Source: Sulfurimicrobium sp. (GTDB lineage Bacteria; Pseudomonadota; Gammaproteobacteria; Burkholderiales; Sulfuricellaceae). Taken from it: 38,735 bases of DNA. This document shows, one piece after another, positions 10,301-19,766 of the stretch. Within the stretch, counting starts at the first letter, position 1. Each line of letters opens with the position of its first letter. A program made the translations under genes and the position numbers. The notes under the pieces were generated by a model, which saw nothing but the letters and a program-made list of their open reading frames with translations, did not search any database and was not told the origin of the DNA. The stretch is taken from assembly GCA_030690835.1 (NCBI GenBank), contig JAUYFW010000315.1:1-38735 (forward strand). Direction: 5' to 3'.

Positions 10301-10745
10301 GAAGCTCATTTTGATTGCCGTGGTGGTGATGGCGCTGGGCGCGGTGGCGGCGCTGGTGCTCAACGCTTTCCAGAGTAATCTGGTGTTTTTCTTCTCCCCG
10401 ACTCAGGTCGTCAACGGCGAGGCGCCGCAAGAACGTGCTTTCCGTATTGGCGGGCTGGTCGAGAGCGGCAGCTTGCGCCGCGAGCCTGACGGTGTGACGG
10501 CGCATTTCCGTGTCACCGATACGGCGCAGACCGTTTCGGTCACCTACAAAGGCCTCCTTCCTGACCTGTTCAAGGAAGGCAAGGGCGTGGTGGCGGAAGG
10601 GCGCATGAACAGCAGCGGCGTGTTCATGGCCGAGCAGGTGCTGGCCAAGCATGATGAAAACTACATGCCGCCCGAAGCGGCCAGCGCGCTGGAACAGGCG
10701 CAAAAAGCACAGAAAACAGTAATCAAACCGCAAGAAGGTAAATAA
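10284..10745 (+). CDS. ccmE: Cytochrome c-type biogenesis heme chaperone CcmE
   Basis: [15 protein letters not shown]...; heme-binding region [12 protein letters not shown]. Confidence 0.95.
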   Translation: MKARHKKLILIAVVVMALGAVAALVLNAFQSNLVFFFSPTQVVNGEAPQERAFRIGGLVESGSLRREPDGVTAHFRVTDTAQTVSVTYKGLLPDLFKEGKGVVAEGRMNSSGVFMAEQVLAKHDENYMPPEAASALEQAQKAQKTVIKPQEGK

Positions 10746-12670
10746 TGATTCCAGAACTTGGCCATTTCGCGTTAATTCTCGCGCTGCTGCTGGCGCTTGT
10801 CCAAGGCATCCTGCCCCTGGTGGGAGCCGCACGCAACAATCCGGCGTGGATGGCGGTCGCCAAACCGGCCGCCCGCGCCCAGTTTTTGTTTGTCGCCATC
10901 GCCTTTGGGTGTCTGGCCTATTCGTTTCTGACCCTCGATTTTTCGGTCACGAACGTGACCCGGAATTCCCATTCCCGCCTCCCCGAAATTTACCGCTTCA
11001 CGGCCACCTGGGGCTCGCATGAAGGCTCGATGCTGCTGTGGACCTTTATTCTCGCCTTGTGGACCGTGGCGGTGACCCTGTTCAGCCGCCATCTGTCCGA
11101 GGACATGGTGGCGCGGGTGGTCGGCGTGATGGGCCTGGTTAGCTTCGGTTTCCTGCTGTTCATGCTGGCCACCTCCAATCCCTTCCTGCGCATGCCGATG
11201 GCCATGGATGGTTCCGATCTTAACCCGATGCTGCAGGACCCCGGCATGGTGGTTCATCCGCCGATTTTATACATGGGCTATGTCGGATTTTCCGTGGCTT
11301 TCGCTTTCGCCATCGCGGCGCTGCTTTCCGGCAAGCTGGATGCCAGCTGGGCGCGCTGGTCGCGCCCCTGGACCACGGCGGCATGGTCGTTCCTGACGAT
11401 AGGCATCATGATGGGCAGTTGGTGGGCCTATTACGAGCTGGGCTGGGGCGGCTGGTGGTTCTGGGATCCGGTGGAGAACGCCTCGCTGATGCCTTGGCTG
11501 GTGGGTACGGCGCTGATCCATTCCCTGGCGGTGACCGAGAAGCGCGGCAGCTTTAGGGCGTGGACGGTGTTTCTCGCCATCGGCGCATTTTCCCTGAGTC
11601 TGCTCGGCACCTTCCTGGTGCGCTCTGGCGTGCTGTCGTCGGTGCACTCCTTCGCCACCGATCCGACACGCGGCCTGTTCATTCTCATTTTCCTCGCCGT
11701 GGTAATCGGCGGCTCGCTGCTGCTGTTTGCCATGCGCGCCTCGCAGGTCGGCCTGGGCGGCCGCTTCGCGCTGGTGTCGCGCGAATCGTTCCTGATGGTG
11801 AATAACATCCTGCTCCTGACGGCGACCGGATCGGTGTTGTTGGGGACGCTATACCCGCTGTTTCTCGATGCGCTCGGGCTGGGCAAGATTTCGGTCGGGC
11901 CGCCTTATTTCAATTCCGTATTCGTTCCCCTGGTAGCGCCGCTGATATTCCTTAGTGGCGTTGGCCCGCTGGCGCGGTGGAAACAGGCCAGCGTGCCTGA
12001 ATTGGCCGCACGGCTAAAATGGGGTTTCGGCGCCAGCGTTGTGGTGGCATTGCTGCTGCCATTTACACTGGGGGAGTGGAAGCCGATGGTTTCCCTGGGC
12101 TATTTGCTGTCCCTGTGGATCGCAGTTACCGTTGCCATCGGCGTGCGTGGCCGCATGCGGACGGGTGCGGGCTGGTCGGCGAACTTCTACGGCATGAATC
12201 TCGCTCACCTTGGCGTGGCGGTCACCGTGATCGGCGTCACCATGGTGTCGGCCTACCAGACCGAGCGCAACGTGCGCATGGAGGTGGGCGATACCGTGAC
12301 GGTAAAGGACTACACCTTCCGCTTCGATGGGGTGAAAGATATTGAAGGCCCCAATTACAGGGGCGCGCGCGGCACACTGGAGGTGAGCCGGAACGGCAAG
12401 CCGGTTTCCACCCTGCACCCGGAAAAACGCATTTACACTGCCTCCGGCATGCCTTTCACCGAATCGGCGATCGACTACGGTTTGACGCGCGACCTGTATA
12501 CCGCGCTGGGCGAATCCCTGGATGGCGGTGCCTGGAGCGTGCGGCTGTTCCATAAACCCTTCGTGGTATGGATCTGGATCGGCGCGGTGCTGATGGCTCT
12601 GGGCGGTTTGCTGGCGATCAGCGACCGGCGCTATCGCGCCTCGCGCAAGAAGGGGAGGGCTGAAGCATGA
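10745..12670 (+). CDS. ccmF: Heme lyase subunit CcmF
   Basis: WGSHEGSMLLWTFIL, WWFWDPVENASLMPWL. Confidence 0.97.
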   Translation: MIPELGHFALILALLLALVQGILPLVGAARNNPAWMAVAKPAARAQFLFVAIAFGCLAYSFLTLDFSVTNVTRNSHSRLPEIYRFTATWGSHEGSMLLWTFILALWTVAVTLFSRHLSEDMVARVVGVMGLVSFGFLLFMLATSNPFLRMPMAMDGSDLNPMLQDPGMVVHPPILYMGYVGFSVAFAFAIAALLSGKLDASWARWSRPWTTAAWSFLTIGIMMGSWWAYYELGWGGWWFWDPVENASLMPWLVGTALIHSLAVTEKRGSFRAWTVFLAIGAFSLSLLGTFLVRSGVLSSVHSFATDPTRGLFILIFLAVVIGGSLLLFAMRASQVGLGGRFALVSRESFLMVNNILLLTATGSVLLGTLYPLFLDALGLGKISVGPPYFNSVFVPLVAPLIFLSGVGPLARWKQASVPELAARLKWGFGASVVVALLLPFTLGEWKPMVSLGYLLSLWIAVTVAIGVRGRMRTGAGWSANFYGMNLAHLGVAVTVIGVTMVSAYQTERNVRMEVGDTVTVKDYTFRFDGVKDIEGPNYRGARGTLEVSRNGKPVSTLHPEKRIYTASGMPFTESAIDYGLTRDLYTALGESLDGGAWSVRLFHKPFVVWIWIGAVLMALGGLLAISDRRYRASRKKGRAEA

Positions 12671-13191
12671 AGCGTTTCCTGATTCCCCTGGGCATTTTTA
12701 TCGTGCTGGTGGTCTTTCTCGGCATCGGCCTCAAGCTCAATCCACGCGAAGTGCCTTCGCCGCTGATCGGCAAGCCGGCGCCCGATTTCAAGCTTGCCCT
12801 GCTATCCGACCCGGCCAGGCAGTTGAGCCCGGCGGACCTGCGCGGCAAGGTCTGGCTGTTCAATGTGTGGGCCTCATGGTGCGCTTCCTGCCGGCAGGAG
12901 CACGATCTGTTGCTCGGTCTGGCGAGGCAGGGCGGCGTGCCGATCTATGGCATGGACTACAAGGACCAGCCCGGCGATGCGCAGGCCGTGCTGAATCGCT
13001 ACGGGAATCCCTATGTGGAGACCGTCGTCGACCTCGATGGGCGGACGGGCATCAATTATGGTGTGTATGGGGTTCCCGAGACTTATCTCATCGACAAAAA
13101 CGGCATCATCCGCTACAAGCATACCGGACCCGTGACTCAGGAAATTCTGGACAAGAAAATTCTTCCCCTGGCGAAGGAGTTGCAGCAATGA
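12667..13191 (+). CDS. ccmG: Thiol:disulfide interchange protein CcmG/DsbE
   Basis: Thioredoxin fold with FNVWASWCASCRQEH; operon position. Confidence 0.94.
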   Translation: MKRFLIPLGIFIVLVVFLGIGLKLNPREVPSPLIGKPAPDFKLALLSDPARQLSPADLRGKVWLFNVWASWCASCRQEHDLLLGLARQGGVPIYGMDYKDQPGDAQAVLNRYGNPYVETVVDLDGRTGINYGVYGVPETYLIDKNGIIRYKHTGPVTQEILDKKILPLAKELQQ

Positions 13192-13652
13192 GACCGTGGA
13201 TGATGATATTTGTACTATGGTTGCCGTTTGCCGCCCTGGCTGGCGAAGCCCAACCGATGGCCGAAGACCCCGTGCTGGAGCAGCGCATGATCAAGCTTTC
13301 CGAGGATTTGCGCTGCCTGGTGTGCCAGAACGAATCGCTGGCGGGCTCCCATGCCGAGTTGGCGCAGGATCTGCGCCAGGAAATCCGCGAACAGATGCGC
13401 GCCGGCAAGAGCGACGGGCAGGTCATCGACTACCTCACCCAGCGCTACGGCGATTTCGTGCTTTACAAGCCGCCGGTCAAACCGCTGACCTGGCTATTGT
13501 GGTTTGGCCCGTTCGCGCTGCTGATCGGCGCGGCCGGTGGTCTCTATGCCTATATAAAGCGACGCGGCAACAGTCTGGTCGACGAACCCTTATCCGAAGA
13601 AGAGAAAAAACGCGTGGCGGCTCTTCTGGGTAACAACGGAAATAAATCATGA
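13188..13652 (+). CDS. ccmH: Cytochrome c-type biogenesis protein CcmH
   Basis: In-frame ATG at 13188 within the 12867-13652 ORF; LRCLVCQNESLAGSHAELAQDLRQEIREQM. Confidence 0.94.
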   Translation: MRPWMMIFVLWLPFAALAGEAQPMAEDPVLEQRMIKLSEDLRCLVCQNESLAGSHAELAQDLRQEIREQMRAGKSDGQVIDYLTQRYGDFVLYKPPVKPLTWLLWFGPFALLIGAAGGLYAYIKRRGNSLVDEPLSEEEKKRVAALLGNNGNKS

Positions 13653-14932
13653 GCAATTTCTGGACGATTTCGCTGTTCTGGGCGTTTTTTCTGCTTTTTA
13701 TCGTAGTGGCCCTGGCGTTTGTCCTGCCGCCATTGCTGCGGCGCAATGCCAAACTGGGGCAAGTGGATAGAAAAGAGGCCAATGTCGCCATCTATTACGA
13801 TCAACTGGCCGAATTGAAGGCGGATCTCGATAGCGGCGAACTGGATGCGGCGCAATATGAGGATGCCCGGCGCGAAATCGAAAAACGCCTGAGCGAGGAT
13901 GTGCCGCTGGAACCCGCTCCTGTCGCGGCCGCCCCGGCAGGTCGCTGGCTGGGGTATGCGCTGGCCGGAGCGATTCCGGCGCTGGCGATCGCAATGTATG
14001 TGGGCCTGGGGAATCCCGAAGCACTGCTCATGTCACGCGACAAGGCTCCCGCCACGGTGGAGCAAGGTCAGCACGATGCGGCTCCCATGATCGCAGCCCT
14101 GGAAGCCAAGCTGAAGGCGAAGCCGGACGATGCCGCCGGCTGGTACATGCTGGCGCGCTCTTATGCCACGATTGGAAATTACGGGGAAGCGGCACGCGCC
14201 TATGCCAAAGCCAGCGAGCTGTTTCCCGACGATGCACGCCTGCTGGCGGACTACGCCGACGCGCTCGCCATGGCGCAGGGACAGAGTCTGCAGGGCAAGC
14301 CGCTGGAACTGATCAATAAGGCGCTAAAGTTAAATCCGAATGATGAGAAAGCGTTGAATCTGGCCGGAACGGCTGCCTATGAGAAGAAGAACTTTGCCAT
14401 GGCGGCTGAATATTGGCGGCGACTGCTGAAACTCCTTCCGCCTGGCACCGATGCCTCCAGGGGGATTGCCGCTGCGGTGGCAGAGGCCGAGAAGGCCGCG
14501 GGTGGTGTTCCCGCCCTGGATAACCTGTCCAGCCTTGATGGGAAAAGTAGTGGCGAAGGAAAAGTCGGCCAAGCGTTGAAGGGCTCTATGGCAGGCGTTT
14601 CCGGCACCGTGTCGGTACGCAAGGACCTGGCCGGAAAAATCGACCCTGCAGATACGGTATTCATTTTTGCGCAACTGCCGCAAGGCCCAAAAATGCCACT
14701 GGCCAGCTTGAGGATTAACGCCAAACAGCTTCCTTATCACTTCACGCTGGATGATTCCGTGGCGATGTCGCCGAACGACAAGCTTTCGAATCATCCCGAA
14801 GTGACAATCAGCGCGCGCGTGTCGAAATCAGGTCAGGCAATGGCCCAGAGCGGCGACTTGCAGGGAAAGGTTGGACCCATCAAGCTGGGACAGAAAGACG
14901 TGATGATCACCATCGATTCCGTGGTGCCCTGA
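13649..14932 (+). CDS. ccmI: Cytochrome c-type biogenesis protein CcmI (TPR)
   Basis: N-terminal TM helices, LVLPPLLRR-like region, TPR segment, C-terminal CcmI periplasmic domain. Confidence 0.9.
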   Translation: MSNFWTISLFWAFFLLFIVVALAFVLPPLLRRNAKLGQVDRKEANVAIYYDQLAELKADLDSGELDAAQYEDARREIEKRLSEDVPLEPAPVAAAPAGRWLGYALAGAIPALAIAMYVGLGNPEALLMSRDKAPATVEQGQHDAAPMIAALEAKLKAKPDDAAGWYMLARSYATIGNYGEAARAYAKASELFPDDARLLADYADALAMAQGQSLQGKPLELINKALKLNPNDEKALNLAGTAAYEKKNFAMAAEYWRRLLKLLPPGTDASRGIAAAVAEAEKAAGGVPALDNLSSLDGKSSGEGKVGQALKGSMAGVSGTVSVRKDLAGKIDPADTVFIFAQLPQGPKMPLASLRINAKQLPYHFTLDDSVAMSPNDKLSNHPEVTISARVSKSGQAMAQSGDLQGKVGPIKLGQKDVMITIDSVVP

Positions 14933-15008
14933 TAACGGGCTCCTGATAATTCAGGATCCCTGATGATTCGGGCCGGGTAAGCTTGATGGAACATGCATGA
15001 AACCGCCA

Positions 15009-15281
15009 TCAATCTCCCAGGTGGTGCGTCTCTTCTCCCGGTAATCCTGTGTCGGGGTCGATCCAGTCGGCTATGCCGAGTTCCGCTTCCGCTTCTTCGA
15101 GTGTTTCGCCTGGTTCGTAGTCCGAATCGTCGTTGTATTCCATGTCATCGATAGCGCCCAGCAGGGTGGGGAACGGGCCGAACACCTTGTCGGTGGTTCT
15201 GTCCTGCCAGAAAAACCCATCCGGACGTTCAATGATGCGGGTCAAATCGTATTCGGGGGGGGCGGGGATGCGCTCAGCCAT
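15009..15281 (-). CDS. Small acidic hypothetical protein, 90 aa
   Basis: MAERIPAPPEYDLTRIIERPDGFFWQDRTTDKVFGPFPTLLGAIDDMEYND...; tctcctc-like SD upstream (ggaggta on minus strand). Confidence 0.7.
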   Translation of the reverse strand: MAERIPAPPEYDLTRIIERPDGFFWQDRTTDKVFGPFPTLLGAIDDMEYNDDSDYEPGETLEEAEAELGIADWIDPDTGLPGEETHHLGD

Positions 15282-15454
15282 GTCGATACCTCCTCAGTAT
15301 GGAACACCTCTTGGAGGAAATTATAGTCCCAAATTCGCGGCCGCGTACTAGCAGTATTTGGGTTAAACTGATTTGTCCTGGCAATTGTGATATCTGCTGG
15401 CTGGGGAGCTGAATCCGCCCCCCCCAAGCCGGTACTTAAGTAAACCTTAAATTT

Positions 15455-16465
15455 ATGTCGCTTAAAAACCTCTCGATCGCCCTGATACTGACATTGTCTG
15501 CCGAGTTGCTTTGGCGGCAGCCGCTGGCGGATGCCACTTCCTTTTCCGAACGGCCCGAGGTGCAGCAGTTCGTGGCGGACATGGCGAGCAAGCATGGTTT
15601 CGATATGGATAGCCTGACCAGTCTGTTCGCACGCATCACGCCGCGCCCCAGTGTCGCGAAAACCATGACCGGGCAGGTGGTCAAGCCGCCTTCCTGGGCG
15701 CGTTATCGCGGCAATTTCGTCAATCCATGGCGTATTTCGCACGGCGTCAGCTTCTGGAACGAAAATGCCGAGGCTCTAATGCGAGCGCGGCGTATCTACG
15801 GCGTGCCAGAGGAGGTGATCGTCGCCATTATCGGCGTGGAAACCCGTTATGGCAGCTATCCCTTGCCTTACCCCGTGCTCGATACGCTGGCCACGCTGGC
15901 ATTCGATTATCCGCGACGCGGCGAATTTTTTCGCGGGGAACTGGAGCAGTACCTGCTGCTAATGCGGGAAGAAGGCCGAGATCCCCTATCCCTGCGGGGC
16001 TCATTCGCCGGCGCGATGGGGATTCCGCAGTTCATGCCCAGCAGCTACCGAACCTATGCGGTGGATTTTGACGGCGACGGCCATCGCGATTTATGGGACA
16101 ACACCACGGACGCCATCGGCAGCGTGGCCAATTACCTCAAGACTTATGGCTGGGAGGCCGGCCAGCCGATCGCCATGCGCGCCTATCTTCAGCCGGACGC
16201 CGCCAGCGACCTGCTCACCGGGACACTGAAGCCGGAGCACAGTGTTGAGGAACTAGCGGCGCGCGGCGTCAAGCCCGCCGGATTCTTGGCGCCTGCGACA
16301 CACGCCGCGCTGCTGGCTGTGGATGTCGAGGATGGCCGGGAGTATTGGCTCGGGATGAGCAATTTTTACGCGATTACGCGCTATAACCGCAACCTGTTCT
16401 ACGCTCTGGCGGTTTATCAGTTGAGCCACGAAATCAGGCTTGCGCGCATGGTGTCGCTCAACTAG
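15455..16465 (+). CDS. mltB: Lytic murein transglycosylase B
   Basis: IIGVETRYGSYPLPYPVLDTLATLAFDYPRR..., SFAGAMGIPQFMPSSYR. Confidence 0.93.
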   Translation: MSLKNLSIALILTLSAELLWRQPLADATSFSERPEVQQFVADMASKHGFDMDSLTSLFARITPRPSVAKTMTGQVVKPPSWARYRGNFVNPWRISHGVSFWNENAEALMRARRIYGVPEEVIVAIIGVETRYGSYPLPYPVLDTLATLAFDYPRRGEFFRGELEQYLLLMREEGRDPLSLRGSFAGAMGIPQFMPSSYRTYAVDFDGDGHRDLWDNTTDAIGSVANYLKTYGWEAGQPIAMRAYLQPDAASDLLTGTLKPEHSVEELAARGVKPAGFLAPATHAALLAVDVEDGREYWLGMSNFYAITRYNRNLFYALAVYQLSHEIRLARMVSLN

Positions 16466-16476
16466 CGGGAATTCAC

Positions 16477-17919
16477 ATGATGCTTAAATCACTCGTTCAT
16501 GGATGCGGCCTGCTAGCGCTGATGGCTGGAGCGCTGGTTCAGGCTGCGCCCAGAGGGGAAATAGTCAGTGCCCTCAAGGATCAGCAGGAAGTGGCGGTCA
16601 CCATCTATAACGAGAATCTTGCCTTGGTGAAGGATCAGCGCCGGGTCGCCTTGGACAGGGGAACAAACCGTCTGGCTTGGCGTGACGTGAGCGCGCGTAT
16701 CATGCCGGAAACCGCCTTGCTGCGCAGCCTTGGCAGTGGCGATGGCGTGACGCTGCTGGAGCAGAATTTCGATTTCGATTTGCTTACGCCGCAGAAGCTG
16801 CTGGACAAATATGTCGGCCAGAACGTCACGGTCATCAAGACCAACCCCGCTACCGGGGCTGAAAGCAGCGAGGTCGCCACGGTCCTGGGCAGCAATGGCG
16901 GCGTGGTGCTGAAATTCGCCGACCGCATTGAAACCGGCATGCCGGGCCGCATTGCCTTTAAAGCCGTGCCCGATAACCTGCGTGACCGGCCGACGCTGGT
17001 GATTACGCTGCACAGTCCCGCCGCGGGCGTCCAGCCGATGGAATTGAGCTACCTCACGGGTGGCTTGTCGTGGCGCGCCGATTATGTTGCGGAATTGAGC
17101 CCCAAGGACGATAGCCTTGACCTCAACGGCTGGGTTACGCTTACCAATGTCAGCGGCGGCAGTTATCCCGACGCCAAATTGCAGTTGGTGGCCGGCGACA
17201 TCAACCGGGTGCGGCGCGAGATGGATTTTGCCCAGGAGGGGCGGGTGATGAAGGCGATGCCCATGGCGGCGCCCGCGATGGCCGAGGAAGGACTGATCGA
17301 GTATCACCTCTATACCTTGGAGCGGCCCACCACCATTGCCGAGCAGCAGACCAAGCAGGTCGCCTTGCTTTCCGCCAGCCATATTCCAACCAGTAAGGAA
17401 CTGCTGCTGCAGGGGCGCGATTATTACTATCGCAGCAGTTACGGCGATCTGGGGCAAAAAATGAAGGTCGGCGTGTATGTCGAATTCGAGAACAAGGGAG
17501 GGGGGTTGGGCGTGCCGTTGCCCAAAGGCGTGATCCGGGTTTATAAAAAGGATTCGCAGGGTAACGCCCAGTTCGTCGGGGAAGACCGCATCGACCATAC
17601 GCCGCGTAACGAGAAAGTGCGCCTGAAACTGGGCGAAGCGTTCGATGTCACGGCTGACAAGAAGCAGACCGATTTTCAGAAGCTTGGCGGCAGTGGGCGC
17701 TACAATTCTATTTACGAGAGCGCCTACCAGGTCGAACTGAAGAACGCCAAGGACGAAGCGGTCACGGTAAAGGTGATGGAGCCCGTGCCTGGCGACTGGG
17801 AAATTCTGAGCGAAAGCCAGCCGCACAAGAAGCAAGCCAGCAATACCGTGGTGTGGCGTGTGACTGTTCCGGCGGGTGGCAGGGCCATGTTGAATTACCG
17901 GGTGAAAGTGCGGCTTTAG
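16477..17919 (+). CDS. DUF4139 domain-containing exported protein
   Basis: Signal peptide, VTIYNENLALVKDQR start and LTGGLSWRADYVAEL as in DUF4139 proteins. Confidence 0.8.
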   Translation: MMLKSLVHGCGLLALMAGALVQAAPRGEIVSALKDQQEVAVTIYNENLALVKDQRRVALDRGTNRLAWRDVSARIMPETALLRSLGSGDGVTLLEQNFDFDLLTPQKLLDKYVGQNVTVIKTNPATGAESSEVATVLGSNGGVVLKFADRIETGMPGRIAFKAVPDNLRDRPTLVITLHSPAAGVQPMELSYLTGGLSWRADYVAELSPKDDSLDLNGWVTLTNVSGGSYPDAKLQLVAGDINRVRREMDFAQEGRVMKAMPMAAPAMAEEGLIEYHLYTLERPTTIAEQQTKQVALLSASHIPTSKELLLQGRDYYYRSSYGDLGQKMKVGVYVEFENKGGGLGVPLPKGVIRVYKKDSQGNAQFVGEDRIDHTPRNEKVRLKLGEAFDVTADKKQTDFQKLGGSGRYNSIYESAYQVELKNAKDEAVTVKVMEPVPGDWEILSESQPHKKQASNTVVWRVTVPAGGRAMLNYRVKVRL

Positions 17920-18115
17920 GGCCAATACTGTTTAATTAAGCAACTAGCCCATGTAGGTTGGGTTAGCGGCTTTATCGCGTAACCCAACAAACCCAAACAC
18001 TCAACACAGGTGTTTAGAAGGTAGATTGGGTCTGTTGGGTTACGGCGCCAAAAGCCGCGCCTAACCCAACCTACATGTCGGAATCTCCCTTAAATAAACA
18101 GTATTGGCTTTAGGG
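17914..18115. mobile_element. MITE-like element (17922-18107) with flanking CTTTAGGG direct repeats
   Basis: TIRs ccaatactgtttaattaag (17922-17940) and cttaaataaacagtattgg (18089-18107), 18/19 complementary. Direct repeats ctttaggg at 17914-17921 and 18108-18115 (11-bp ggctttagggc if TIR overlap is counted). Inner arms atgtaggttgggttag...aacccaaca / tgttgggtta...ctaacccaacctacat. Confidence 0.8.
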
Positions 18116-18119
18116 CTCG

Positions 18120-19751
18120 TTATTTGCAATGGTTGATCAGGCTGTTAGTCGAGGCGTCGAAGGCGGTTGACGATTGTTGTCGGGCCAACTCGGGCAGGAT
18201 CTTGCTGGCCAACTGCTTGCCCAGCTCCACCCCCCATTGGTCGAACGAGTTGAGGTTCCAGATAATTCCCTGGACGAAAACCTTGTGTTCATACAGGGCG
18301 ATCAGCGCGCCCAGCGTGTGTGGCGTGAGTTTGCGGAACAGCAGGGTGTTGGTGGGCTTGTTGCCGGGAAAAACCTTGTGCGGCAGCAGGCGTTCCAGCG
18401 CTGCGCCACTCATGCCGGCTTGCTCCAGTTCCGCCCGTGCTTCCGCCTCGTTCTTGCCCTGCATCAGCGCCTGCGTCTGGGCAAAGCAATTGGCAAGCAG
18501 GATGCGGTGGTGGTCGCCGATGGGGTTGAGGCTCTCGACGGGCGCAAGGAAATCCGCGGGGATCAGCTTGGTGCCCTGGTGGATGAGCTGGTAGAAGGCG
18601 TGCTGGCCGTTGGTTCCGGGTTCTCCCCAGATTACCGCTCCGGTCTGGTAATCGACCGCTTCGCCCTCGCGGGAAATGCCTTTGCCGTTGCTTTCCATGT
18701 CCAGTTGCTGCAGGTAGGCCGGCAGGCGGTGCAGATACTGGTCGTAGGGCAGCACGACATGGCTCTGGGCGTCGAGGAAGTTGTTGTACCACACTCCCAG
18801 CAGGCCGAGGATGACTGGCATGTTGTTTTCGAAAGCGCTGGTACGGAAGTGTTCATCCATTTCGAACGCGCCGTCGAGCAGCGCCTCGAAGTGATTCATG
18901 CCGAGGTAGAGCGCGATCGACAGTCCAATCGCCGACCATAGCGAATAACGTCCGCCTACCCAGTCCCAGAATTCGAACATATTTGCGGTATCGATGCCGA
19001 ATTTGGCGACTTCGGCGGCGTTGGTGGAGACGGCGACGAAGTGCCTGGCGATGGCTGCTTCATCCTGTGCCGCGCGCAACAACCACTCGCGCGCGGTGCG
19101 CGCATTGGTCAGCGTTTCCTGTGTGGTAAAGGTTTTGGACGCGACGACAAACAAGGTGGATTCAGGATTGAGGCGTTTGAGCGTTTCCGCGATATGGGTG
19201 CCATCCACGTTGGAGACGAAATGTACGTTGAGGCCGGATTTTTCATAATGCCTGAGGGCTTCGGTGACCATCACCGGCCCGAGATCCGAGCCGCCAATGC
19301 CGATGTTGACGATATCGGTAATCGTTTTGCCACTGTATCCCAGCCATGTGCCGTTGCGTACCCGCTCGGAGAATTCGCGCATGTGTGCCAGCACGCGTTT
19401 CACATCGGGCATGACATCCTTGCCATCAAGCAGCAGCGGTTTGTTGGAGCGGTTGCGCAGGGCGGTGTGCAGCACGGCGCGTCCCTCAGTGAAGTTGATG
19501 GCTTCGCCCGCGAACATTTTTTCAATCCAGTCGGCCAGCTTTACTTCCCGGGCTAACTGCATCAGGAGCGAAAGTGTTTCCGCCGTAATGAGATTTTTCG
19601 AATAATCGAGCAGTATTTCCCCCTGTTTGAGGGAGAAGCGGGCAAAGCGCTGCTCGTCGTCACGAAACAGGTCGCGCAGATGTTGCCGCGAGAGGCTTTT
19701 CTGGTGCGCTTGAAGAGCTTGCCAGGAAGGGGAACGGGTGAGCTTGGACAT
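18120..19751 (-). CDS. pgi: Glucose-6-phosphate isomerase
   Basis: [54 protein letters not shown]. Confidence 0.97.
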   Translation of the reverse strand: MSKLTRSPSWQALQAHQKSLSRQHLRDLFRDDEQRFARFSLKQGEILLDYSKNLITAETLSLLMQLAREVKLADWIEKMFAGEAINFTEGRAVLHTALRNRSNKPLLLDGKDVMPDVKRVLAHMREFSERVRNGTWLGYSGKTITDIVNIGIGGSDLGPVMVTEALRHYEKSGLNVHFVSNVDGTHIAETLKRLNPESTLFVVASKTFTTQETLTNARTAREWLLRAAQDEAAIARHFVAVSTNAAEVAKFGIDTANMFEFWDWVGGRYSLWSAIGLSIALYLGMNHFEALLDGAFEMDEHFRTSAFENNMPVILGLLGVWYNNFLDAQSHVVLPYDQYLHRLPAYLQQLDMESNGKGISREGEAVDYQTGAVIWGEPGTNGQHAFYQLIHQGTKLIPADFLAPVESLNPIGDHHRILLANCFAQTQALMQGKNEAEARAELEQAGMSGAALERLLPHKVFPGNKPTNTLLFRKLTPHTLGALIALYEHKVFVQGIIWNLNSFDQWGVELGKQLASKILPELARQQSSTAFDASTNSLINHCK

Positions 19752-19766
19752 ATTTCGGCTAAAAAG

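Noticed and set aside
9195-10832. 545-aa minus-strand ORF across ccmB-ccmF
   Set aside because: Antisense shadow of the clearly assigned ccm genes; low-complexity His/Arg/Gln-rich translation with no recognisable domain.
16513-17925. 470-aa minus-strand ORF opposite the DUF4139 gene
   Set aside because: High-GC antisense open frame; the sense product has a signal peptide and family motifs.
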